DNA of 64,000 nt from Atherinomorus stipes. Taxonomy: Eukaryota; Chordata; Actinopteri; Atheriniformes; Atherinidae. Positions within the stretch are counted from its first letter, which is position 1. Every line of letters begins with the position of its first letter. Both the position numbers and the translations under genes were made by a program. The notes beneath the pieces are model-generated. The model made no database searches, was not told the DNA's origin, and saw only the letters and a list, made by a program, of their open reading frames with translations. The stretch spans positions 55,001 to 119,000 of the forward strand of contig JALJCO010008638.1 in NCBI GenBank assembly GCA_023101725.1, read 5' to 3'. Below are positions 46,101-58,400 of the stretch, one piece after another.

Positions 46101-49100
46101 CTCAGCATCACTTCAGTCTGGAATGAAAACTTGGCATTGGCGTTTATCCGATTTACAAAGTTTAACAGAGTAATAGCTGGCGGACTTTTGTTAGCAGGTT
46201 AGCATTAGCCAGCTCGATGACGTGCCTAACTTTGTGCAGCTGAAAACACACAAGCATCTGAAAGCGTCTCCTTTCTTGGCAGTCCCCAGTTGTTCCACTG
46301 GAAACGGGGGGTACAGACCCGATTTTCAGATGTTTGTGTGTTTTAAGACGCACAAAGTTAAGCACGTCAGTAAACGCTAGCTGGCTAATGCTAGCATGCT
46401 GTGAAGTGCCGGTGTTGTGCCCCACCGGCGACAAACAAACGTGTGTTTTATCATAAAGTTCGGCCCTTCACCGCGGCGAATCGATCGCTTTGATCCAGCT
46501 TTTGATCCAGTATCACTTCAGTCTGGAATGAAAACTTAAGTATGTTTGGAGTTTATCCGATTTAAACAGTATAACAGAGCAGGAACGGCTGTCATTAACA
46601 TGGCCCGGAATAGGAAGTGTCAAATGTTTCAACTTCCGGAAACCGGAACAAGGAAATGTGATAATCCCCTATACCTTGAATTTGTAGTGCCCTTTACGTC
46701 GTGGGATCTCAAAGGGCTCCAGGAATAAAAGAAAAAATTTAGACGTAAAGAGACTTTACTAAAAAAAAAAAGAAAATGGAAATAAATTAATAAAAAAAAC
46801 ACTAAACGCACAAAAAAATATCTTAAAAAAAAACATAAGATATATCTAGTCAAGGGAACTTTAACTTTTGTTAAAAAGACGTGTCTTTGAAGAGCATGAG
46901 GGATTTCAGAATCCAGTCAGAAGAACATCTTTCCTCAACATTAATCTATGTTAGAGCATATTTGATTTAGAATGCCTCATTTGCATATTCAAACAATTTC
47001 AATAGAAAAATATTGATACAAGTCTTAATATAAGTCAGAAACTTGTATTAATAGTTTGTTAAATCTGAGTCAAGTAAATGTTTTTGGAAATACATTTGCA
47101 TTACTGACGTTGCATAACATTTTATTAGAAAAATTAATTCTTTTAAATTTGATTTTTCATTAATTTAGTGATTTTCATTCATTCAGCTTGCGGTGAAGAC
47201 GGTAGGGATGGATAATACCAAACTTTACCTGTTGATTTTACTGTCTTATTCTCCTGTAAAACAAAAAACAGATGATCGTGTTTGTTTTAAATATCTATGT
47301 GTCATGATTTTCACAGGATTTTTATTTATTATTACTTTTGTAAATTTCACCTTATTTTACTGGCAGATAGTTTTTTTTCCTTCTTTAATTGGGGGAGTGA
47401 ATAATTTTGAGGACGACTGTAAGTAAAACTTGAGAACAGAAGTGCTGGACATAAATGCTTTATAAGCAATAATAATAGATATTGATGAGTAAATAAAAAA
47501 TAAGATTAAAGCTTCCTTCGGGGACCAGATGACTTGATGTTGATGAGGCAAACATCGGAGGAAACCGTGGTCTTTCCTGCAGGAGACGCGCAGAAACACG
47601 CTGATCAAAGACACCATGAGGGAGCAGTGCATCCCCAGCCTGGTGGAGTCCTGGTTCCAGATCCTGCAGACGTACCAGCAGTCCCACCCGGAGCTCACCT
47701 GCCAGTGTCTGGAGGTGGTGGGGGCCTACGTGTCCTGGATCGACCTGAACCTGATCGCCAACGACCGGTCGGTGACCTGGCGGGGTTTGCTTTCTGCTCC
47801 TCTGGGATGGGGGGGGGCCGTTCCCGGTTTAAGCCGTCGTGCTTTGTTTCAGGTTTGTGAACCTGCTGCTGAGCCAGATGTCCATGGAGGAGCTCAGAGA
47901 GGAGGCCTGCGACTGCCTGTTCGAAATCGTCAACAAAGGGATGGACCCTGCGGACAAAACCAAACTGGTGGAGTCTCTGTGCCAAGTTCTGCAGTCCGCC
48001 GGCTTCTTCAACGTGGAGCAGGTAGCGATTTTACCTTTACCCGCAACACCACGCCAGTCTGAGCAACCCCGTCCTCGTGGTCGCTCCAGGCCAGCGGACG
48101 TTCGAGGAAACATGAACTGGTTAATAATAAATTAATAATATTAATAATTTTGACTTTATTAATCCCGATGGGGAGATCCGTTTTTGCTTTTAACCCATCT
48201 CTAGATTAACCAGCTAGCAGTGGCTGCCAATCATAGCACCTGGGGAGCAGTTTGGGGGGGGGTTAAGGGTGTTGTTCAAGATCCTATAGTGGTTCAATCA
48301 GATTACATTATTTAAATCATTTCCATTTTATTTAGTAAGATCACATTTATTTATGAAATTGGATTTGTTCAATTTATTCAGATTAGAAAATATTCTGAGG
48401 AAAACTTGAATAGAATCGCATGGCATTTCTTTTAGCACCACATTAGGGAAAAATTTCTTTTACAAACTTTGAGAATAAAGTTGTAATATTACAAAAGAAA
48501 ATTTGTCATTTTATGAGGAAAAATGGGTAATTTTACAAGAAAAGTTTTTTTTTTTTACAAGGATAAAGTCCTAAATTTACAACAATAAACTCGTAAGTTT
48601 ACGAAAAATAGATGTAAATTTATGAGAATAGTAATAAAATTACATTAAAAAGTTGCAAATTTACAAAAAGTCGTAAATTTACAAAAGTAAAGTTGTAGAT
48701 TTATGAGTGGTCATAAAATTGCATGAAGAAAGTCGTAAAATAGTCGTAAATTTACAAAAAAATTATGTATATTGTTAAAATAGTCATTAAATTATAAAAT
48801 TGTAAATTTACAAAAGTAAAGTTGTAAATTCATGAGAATAGTCACAATTTACCAAAAAAATAGATGTAAATTTATGAGTGGTCATAAAATTACACGAATA
48901 AAGCTGCAAATTTATAAAAAATAGTTGTAAATTTACAAAAAAAAAGTAAATTTATGAGAATAGTCAAAATTACAAGTGTAAAGTTGTAAATTTACAAAAG
49001 TAAAGTTGTAAATTAATGAGAATAGTCACAATTTACAAAAAAAATAGATGTAAATTTATGAGTGGTCATTAAAATACATGAATAAAGCCGCCAATTTACA

Positions 49101-52100
49101 AAAATAGTAGTAAATTTACAAAAAAAAGTAAATTTATGAGAATAGTCAAAATTACAAGTGTAAAGTTGTTAATTTACAAAAGTAAAGTTGTAAATTCATG
49201 AGAATAGTCACAATTTACAAAAAAAATTAGATGTAAATTTATGAGTGGTCATAAAATTACATTAATAAAGTCGCAAATTTACAAAATAGTTGTAAATTTA
49301 CAAAAAAAATTAGATGTAAATTTATGAGAATAGTAATAAAATTACACAAAGTTGCAAATTTACAAAAAAAGTCATAAATTTACAAAAAAAGATTTAAATT
49401 AATGAGAAAAGTCATAAAATTTGTAAATTTATGAGTGGTCATAAAATTACATAAAGTCGTAAATTTACAAAAGTAAAGTTGTAGATTTATGAGTGGTCAT
49501 AAAATTGCATGAAGAAAGTCGTAAATTTACAAAAAAATTATGTATATTGTTAAAATAGTCATTAAATTATAAAATTGTAAATCTACAAGAATAAAGTAGT
49601 AAATTTACAAAGTAAAGTTGTAAATTCATGAGAATAGTCACAATTTACAAAAAAATAGATGAAAATTTATGAGTGGTCATAAAATTACATGAATAAAGCC
49701 GCAAATTTACAAAAATAGTAGTAAATTTACAAAAAAAAAGTAAATTTATGAGAATAGTCAAAATTACAAGTGTAAAGTTGTTAATTTACAAAAGTAAAGT
49801 TGTAAATTCATGAGAATAGTCACAATTTAAAAAAAAATAGATATAAATTTATGAGTGGTCATAAAATTACATTAATAAAGTCGCAAATTTACAAAAATAG
49901 TTGTAAATTTACAAAAAAAAATAGATGTAAATTTATGAGAATAGTAATAAAATTACACAAAGTTGCAAATTTACAAAAAGTCGTAAATTTACAAAAAAAG
50001 ATTTAAATTAATGAGAAAAGTCATAAAGTTTGTAAATTTATGAGTGGTCATAAAATTACATAGTCGTAAATTTACAAAAGTAAAGTTGTAGATTTATGAG
50101 TGGTCATAAAATTGCATGAAGAAAGTCGTAAATTTACAGAAAAATTATGTATATTGTTAAAATAGTCATTAAATTATAAAATTGTAAATTTACAAGAATA
50201 AAGTAGTAAATTTACAAAAGTAAAGTTGTAAATTCATGAGAATAGTCACAATTTACAAAAAAAATAGATGTAAATTTATGAGTGGTCATAAAATTACATG
50301 AATAAAGCCGCAAATTTACAAAAATAGTTGTAAATATACAAAAAAAAGTAAATTTATGAGAATAGTAAAAATTACAAGTGTAAAGTTGTAAATTTACAAA
50401 AGTAAAGTTGTAAATTAATGAGAATAGTCACAATTTACAAAATAGATGTAAATTTATGAGTGGTCATAAAATTACACGAATAAAGCCGCAAATTTATAAA
50501 AAATAGTTATAAATTTACAAAAAAAAATACATTTATGAGAATAGTCAAAATTACAAGTGTAAAGTTGTAAATTTACAAAAGTAAAGTTGTAAATTTATTT
50601 TAAAAAAGTAAATATATGAGAACAGTCATAAAATTACAACAATTAAGTTGCCAATTTAAAAAAATAGTCAGAATTACAAGTATAAAGTTGTAAATTTATG
50701 AAAAAAGTCATAAAATTACAGAATAAAGAGAAGTGATTTCATAAGAATAAAATGGTAATTGTGCTCGTAAGCGAACGATGGAAACACGCGACACCTCTAA
50801 GTTCACGTCCTGCACGTTTAAACTTCTGGAGTCATAAAACAGTTTTTGGGTGCGAGTTAAAGGTGGAGCAGAAAACCGGTCTGAACCGGTTCCAGCCGGT
50901 TCTCCACCAAAGCCGCCGTTTCCTCCCAGTCCGTCTGCTTCTTTCTGCAGAATACGTTCATTTTCTGCAGATTTTCAAAGTCCTGAAACTGCTGACGATG
51001 TGCTGATGTGATGAGAGATGGAGACCGCCTTCATCTTCATTTTCCTCACGCTCTTCCTCCCCTCTTCCTCCTCTCAGGAGGAGGACGTGGACTTCCTGGC
51101 CAAGTTCTCGCGGCTGGTGAACGGGATGGGCCAGAGTCTGGTGCTGAGCTGGACCAAGCTGGCCAAGGCGGGGAACGCGAAGGAGGCGGCGGAGTCGCTG
51201 CAGGCGGTGGAGGCCAAGGTGCCGCTGCTGCTGCAGCTGCTGGTGCACGAGGACGACGACATCTCCGCCAACATCGTCGGCTTCTGCTACGAGTATCTGC
51301 ACGTGCTCAAACAGGCGAGTCGCCTCACGCCGCCGCACCGCGCTGCACCGCCGCGGTGGAGGCCCCAAGCTAACGGCTGTTTTCTCTTTCAGCTCCCTCA
51401 GCTGACGGAGCAGCAGAAGGCGAACATCGAGGTGAGTCCGAGCGCCCCCCACCCCCCCGACGCGCTCGCCCGGCTCTAACTTGTCCTCTCCCCGCAGGCC
51501 GTCATGCTCGCCGTCATGAAGAAGCTGACCTACGACGACGAGTACAACTTTGAGAACGAGGTGAGTTCCGGTTGGCCGAGCGGCCTCGGCGGGGGGGGGG
51601 GGGGGGGGCGGTGGTGGGGGGCGGCGGTCTGACGCTGCGGGTGTGTTTCAGGGCGAGGACGAGGCCATGTTCGTGGAGTACCGGAAGCAGCTGAAGATGC
51701 TGCTGGACCGGCTGGCCCAGGTCTCCCCGGAGCTGCTGCTGGAAGCCGTGCGCCGAGTCTTCACCAACACCATGCAGTAAGACACCCGGCCCCCGCCCCC
51801 CCCCCCCCCCCCGCTGCTGGTGCACGTGTGTGACGGCGGCGTTTGTCTCTGTCGGCAGGAACTGGCAGACGGCCCCCTTCATGGAGGTGGAGGTGGCCAT
51901 CAGGCTGCTGTACATGCTGGGGGAGGCCCTGCCCGCCTCCCACGGCGCTCATTTCTCCGGAGACACGGCCAAGACCAGCGCCCTGCAGGACATGATGAGG
52001 ACGGTGAGTCCCATGACCCAGGAGAGACCCGTACACCCGCCCAGCGATATTTCAGGCCCATATTTGGGGTTTTTCTGGTGTGTGTGTCACATACGTGTGC

Positions 52101-52430
52101 TGGACCATTATTTATACATATATGTGTGTGTGTGTATCACATACGTGTGCTGGACCATTATTTATACATATATGTGTGTGTGTGTGTGTGTGTGTTCCCG
52201 CACCCGCTACACTGTGAGGACCATTTTGTGTTTAACCAGCAAAGTGAGGACATTTGGCCGGTCCTCACTAAAAAAGCTGAAGAGAAATCCCATTTTGAGG
52301 GTGAAGATTTGTTTTTAGAGTTTAGGTTACGATTAGGTTTAGGACAAGGGTTAGGTTTAGGTAGTCAGGTGTGGTGGTTAGGGAATGCATTATGTCAATG
52401 AATGTCCTCACTAAGATAGACGTACAAGGA

Positions 52431-52467
<37 letters not shown>

Positions 52468-55400
52468 GCCGCTCATGCCATGGATCCGTGTGGTTCCCCG
52501 TCCTGACCCTTGTCTCCATGTCTCCATGTCTCCTTGACTCTGCTTGTCTCCATGTCTGCTTGTCTCCATGTCTGCTTGACTCTGTGTCTCCTTGTCTCCA
52601 TGTCTGCTTGTCTGCTTGTCTCCATGTTTCCTTGTCTCCATGTTTCCTTCTCTCCTTGTCTGCGTGTCTCCGCGTTTCCTTGTCTCCGCGTTTCCTTGTC
52701 TCCATGTCTCCTTGTCTCCATGTCTGCTTGTCTTCATGTCTCCTTGTCTGCGTGTCTCCATGTCTGCTTGTCTCCTTGTCTCCATGTCTGCTTGTCTCCT
52801 TGTCTCCATGTTTCCTTGTCTGCTTGTCTCCATGTCTGCTTGACTCTGTGTTTCCTTCTCTCCTTGTCTCCATGTTTCCTTGTCTCCATGTTTCCTTGTC
52901 TCCATGTCTGCGTGTCTCCGCGTTTCCTTGTCTCCGCGTTTCCTTGTCTCCATGTTTCCTTGTCTCCATGTTTCCTTGTCTCCATGTTTCCTTCTCTCCT
53001 TGTCTCCATGTCTGCTTGTCTCCGTGTCATTGTGTCTCCTGTCCGTCCTCAGCTGGTCTCCTGCGGCGTCAGCAGCTACCAGCACTCCTCGGTGGCTCTG
53101 GAGTTCTTCGAGACCGTGGTCCGCTACGACAAGTTCTTCATCGTGGAGCCGCAGCACATTCCCAACGTTCTGGTGGGTCTGGAGGAGATCTGGTTAGAAC
53201 CGGTTTCATGGTGGTGATGATGATGGTGATGATGATGATGACGGTGATGATGATGATGATGTGTCTGGTGTCAGATGGCGTTTCTGGACCAAAGAGGACT
53301 GAGACACAACAGCCCGAAGGTCCGCAGCAGGGTGGCCTACCTGTTCTCCAGGTTCATCAAGACCCTGCAGTGAGTCCACCTTTACACACACTTCCCAGTT
53401 ACATACTGGTTAGTTTTACTGGTTAGTTCCCAGTTACATACTGGTTAGTTTTACTGGTTAGTTCCCAGTCAGGTACTGGTTAGTTTTACTGGTTAGTTCC
53501 CAGTTACATACTGGTTAGTTTTACTGGTTAGTTTCCAGTCACGTACTGGTTAGTTTTACTGGTTAGTTCCCAGTTACGTACTGGTTTGTTTAACTGGTTA
53601 GTTCCCAGTTACATACTGGTTAGTTTTACTGGTTAGTTCCCAGTTACATACTGGTTAGTTTTACTGGTTAGTTTCCAGTCACGTACTGGTTAGTTTTACT
53701 GGTTAGTTCCCAGTCACGTACTGGTTAGTTTTACTGGTTAGTTCCCAGTTACATACTGGTTAGTTTTACTGGTTTGTTCCCAGTTAGATACTGGTTAGTT
53801 TTACTGGTTAGTTCCCAGTTACATACTGGTTAGTTTTACTGGTTAGTTTCCAGTCACGTACTGGTTAGTTTTACTGGTTAGTTCCCAGTTACAAACTGGT
53901 TAGTTCCCAGTCAGATACTGGTTAGTTTTACTTGTTAGTTCCCAGTTACATACCGGTTAGTTTTACTGGTTAGTTCCCAGTTACATACCGGTTAGTTTTA
54001 CTGGTTAGTTCCCAGTGACATACTGGTCAGTTTTACTAGTTAGTTCCCAGTTACATACTGGTTAGTTTTACTGGTTTGTTCCCAGTTACATACTGGTTAG
54101 TTTTACTGGTTGTTCCCAGTCAGATACTGGTTAGTTTTACTGGTTTGTTCCCAGTTACATACTGGTAAGTTTTACTGGTTAGTTCCCAGTTACGTACTGG
54201 TTAGTTTTACTGGTTTGTTCCCAGTTAGATACTGGTCAGTTTTACTGGTTAGTTTCTAGTCAGATGCTGGTTAGTTTTACTGGTTAGTTCCCAGTTACAT
54301 ACTGGTTTTACTGGTTAGTTCCCAGTCAGGTACTGGTTAGTTTTACTGGTTAGTTCCCAGTTACATACTGGTAGTGTACTGGTTAGTTCCCAGTTACATA
54401 CTGGTTAGTTTTACTGGTTAGTTCCCAGTTACATACTGGTTAGTTTTACTGGTTAGTTCCCAGTTACATACTGGTTAGTTTTACTGGTTAGTTCCCAGTT
54501 ACATACTGTTTTTTTTTACTGGTTAGTTCCCAGTTACATACTGGTTAGTTTTACTGTTTTTTTTTCCCAGTTCGATAATGGTCAGTTTTACTGGTTAGTT
54601 CCCAGTCATGTACTGGTTAGTTTAACTGGTTGGTTCCCAGTTACGTACTGGTTAGTTTTACTGGTTTGTTCCCAGTTACATACTGGTTAGTTTTACTGGT
54701 TAGTTCCCAGTCAGATACTGGTCAGTTTTACTGGTTTGTGCCCAGTTACATACTGGTTAGTTTTACTGGTTAGTTCCCAGTTACATACTGGTTAGTTTTA
54801 CTGGTTAGTTCCTGGTCACGTACTGGTTAGTTTTACTGGTTAGTTCCCAGTCACGTACTGGTTAGTTTTACTGGTTAGTTCCCAGTTACATACTGGTTAG
54901 TTTTACTGGTTAGTTCCCAGTTACATACTGGTTAGTTTTACTGGTTAGTTCCCAGTTACATACTGGTTAGTTTTACTGGTTAGTTTCCAGTCACGTACTG
55001 GTTAGTTTTACTGGTTAGTTCCCAGTTACATTCACTGGTTTGTTTAACTGGTTAGTTCCCAGTTACATACTGGTTAGTTTTACTGGTTAGTTCCCAGTTA
55101 CATACTGGTTAGTTTTACTGGTTAGTTTCCAGTCACCCTAGTGTGTGGTGACATATAACATGATTTTATTTTACCCATCCTTAAAGTACTGGTTAGTTTT
55201 ACTGGTTAGTTCCCAGTTACATACTGGTTAGTTTTACTGGTTAGTTCCCAGTTACATACTGGTTAGTTTTACTGGTTAGTTTCCAGTCACGTACTGGTTA
55301 GTTTTACTGGTTAGTTCCCAGTTACGTACTGGTTAGTATATATTTTTTACTGGTTTGTTCCCAGTTAGATACTGGTTAGTTTTACTGGTTAGTTCCCAGT

Positions 55401-58400
55401 TACATACTGGTTAGTTTTACTGGTTAGTTTCCAGTCACGTACTGGTTAGTTTTACTGGTTAGTTCCCAGTTACAAACTGGTTAGTTCCCAGTCAGGTACT
55501 GGTTAGTTTAACTGGTTGGTTCCCAGTTACATACTGGTTAGTTCCTAGTCAGGTACTGGTTAGTTTTACTGGTTAGTTCCCAGTTAGATACTGGTCAGTT
55601 TTACTGGTTAGTTCCCAGTCAGATTGACCTGCTCTGCCTCTTTGTTGACAGTAAACACATGACCGCCTTCATCGAGGACATCCTGACCCGGATCCAGGAC
55701 CTGCTGGAGCTCGCTCCTCCCGTAAGTCCCCCTCCTCCCCCCGATCCTCCCCCATCCTCTCCTTCCCCTCTCGTCCGAGTCGTCACTTCCCCCGTCCGTC
55801 CAGCAGGAGAACGGCTTCCCGGCGCTGCTGACCAGCGACGACCAGCTGTTCATGTTCGAGGCGGCGGGCGTGCTGATCGTGAACGGCGAGAGTCCGGTGG
55901 AGAGGAAGCAGGCGCTGATGCGGAGCCTGCTGACGCCGCTGATGGACGCCTTCCGCCTGCTGCTCGCCAAGCTGCCGCTGGAGACGGAGGAGGAGCGTCA
56001 GTCCGTCCTCGCCGACTGCCTGAGCCACGCCGTCGGCTTCGCCAGGTGAGTCTCGCTAACCTCAAACAACCTGCGCTGAAGGCGGCAGCTGAGCTGACGT
56101 CCGTCCGTCCGTCTGCAGCCGGACCAGCAAGGCCTTCAGCAACAAGCAGACGGTGAAGCAGTGCGGCTGCACCGAGGTCTACCGGGACTGCCTGCACGCC
56201 TTCCTGCCGGCGCTGAGCTGCCCCGTCCAGCGGGGGGTGCTGCGCAGCTCCGTGCGCTCCTTCCTGCACCGGATGATCATCTGCCTGGAGGAGGAGGTGC
56301 TGCCCTTCATCCCCGCCGCCTCCGAGCACATGCTGAAGGACTGCGAGGCCAAAGACCTGCAGGAGTTCATCCCGCTGATCAGCCAGATCACCGCCAAGTT
56401 CAAGGTACGCAGGCGCACGTAGCAGCGCACGTAGGAGCGCACGTAAGAGTTCATCCCGCTCATCGGCCAGATCACCGCCAAGTTCAAGGTACGCAGGCGC
56501 ACGTAGCAGCGCACGTAGCAGCGCACGTAGGAGCGCACGTAAGAGTTCATCCCGCTGATCAGCCAGATCACCGCCAAGTTCAAGGTACGCAGGTGCACGT
56601 AGCAGCGCACGTAAGAGTTCAACCCCGCTCATCAGCCAGATCACCGCCAAGTTCAAGGTACGCAGGTGCACGAAGCAGCGCACGTAGCAGCGCACGTAGC
56701 AGCGCACGTAGCAGCGCACGTAAGAGTTCATCCCGCTCATCGGCCAGATCACCGCCGATGCATAATGCAAAAAAATGTGGGAAAAATTCCAGTTTGAACT
56801 GGAATGGCAGCATTACAGAGAGGGAACTAAATTCCCTGCAACAGACTGAGCTAAATAATTAGCATGTGATCTGACTGATCACAATGCTGGAAAACAAAAA
56901 CACCAAAATGACAAATGTGAGACCCTTTCACGCTCAAATAACCTCACATGAAGAAGAACAAAGATGTTTTACTTCATTGGATGTTCAGCATTTCTGAGTG
57001 TTTGAAGGACTCTGATTGGCTGAAATAACATTGAAGTCTCTGGTTTCATCACTAAGATAAAAAGCGGGGGGGGCTCCTTCTGAGTAAATGGTCTGATGTC
57101 ATGGAAAACAGTTCAAACTACATCATTGAAGTGTAGAGCAAGTGTGTGAGGAGAAAAATGTTCTCCTAAACATTTATTCTGGAATAACATTTGATTCTAG
57201 AAAGGTCCTTTTCAATGCAAGTCAATGTGGCACGGATTGGCTCTAAGGAGGAAATGAGGAGGATTTTAGTTAGAGACCTTAGAGAAAGAGTTACACCCCC
57301 ATCTTCTAGAAGATCATGAGTCAGACCAGAATACACACCTGCACCAAGTTTATGCTGTTTGCATTAGTAGAAAAGTAACATAAAAGGTCATTCACCCCCC
57401 CTCAGAAAGCTGAGGGAGCTGTGAGGGTTAAGACGGCTGTCAAATTCTCAGATTTATGTGAAGAGATTATTCGGTGGAATTTCTGCACTATTGTTTAACT
57501 TCATGCAGAAACAGCTAAATTATCCGTCATATAATAAAAATCTGAATTTGGCAGAAGGATTTTTGGCACCACGGTAATCTGAGTCCATCAGAAACCACAT
57601 CGCCGCCTCGTCTGTGAGGTGTGATCGTTCAGCTGCCGTCACTGGAGAAGTTTTAAAAGTCTGAATTTGGCTTCGTCTTGGTGAGAGAAGCTGGTTTAGG
57701 GAACACGGAGTTGTAAAGCGGTTAACCGGATCGATAAAAAACACTTCATCCTCCATTTTTATGAAGATTTTAAATAGTTTTCAAGTCTTACATTCTGACT
57801 TCAATCTCAGAAATCGAAAAAATTTCCTGAAAATAATTTTTTTTCCCAAATATTCAGGAAAAAAGTCAGTTGAAGTATCGATACAACTGCATGAGTATCG
57901 ATCGATCTTTGGTTATCGATACTGGCATCGATCCATCCACCACTAGTTAACGGGCTTGTCCTCCCGTTGCCGTGGCAGCGGCAGGTGTCCCCCTTCCTGC
58001 AGCAGGTCTTCATGCCCCTGGTGCTCGCCATCTTCGAGGTTCTGGCCCGGCCGGCGGAGGAGAACGACCAGACGGCGGCGCTGGAGAAGCAGATGCTGAG
58101 GAGGAGCTACTTCTGCTTCATCCAGGCCATCGCGGGCAGCGGCATGAACGAGGTGATGGCCAACCAGGGGCGGAGAACGTGGAGCGGATCCTGTTCACCA
58201 TCATCCAGGGCGCCGTGGACTTCCCAGACCCCATCGCCCAGAAGACCTGCTTCATCATCCTGTCCAAGCTGGTGGAGCTGTGGGGTGAGTGTCCCACTTC
58301 CGTCCTCGTCCAGCTCCCGAGCTGCCGCTGACGCTCTGCTCCGTCCCGCAGGGGGGAAGGACGGCATGGTGGGCTTCCCCGACTTCATCTACAAGCACAT

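Noticed and set aside
50958..51452. 164-codon minus-strand open frame over XPOT exons 9-10
   Set aside because: It is a shadow of the GC-rich exons. The plus strand encodes the conserved exportin-T sequence.
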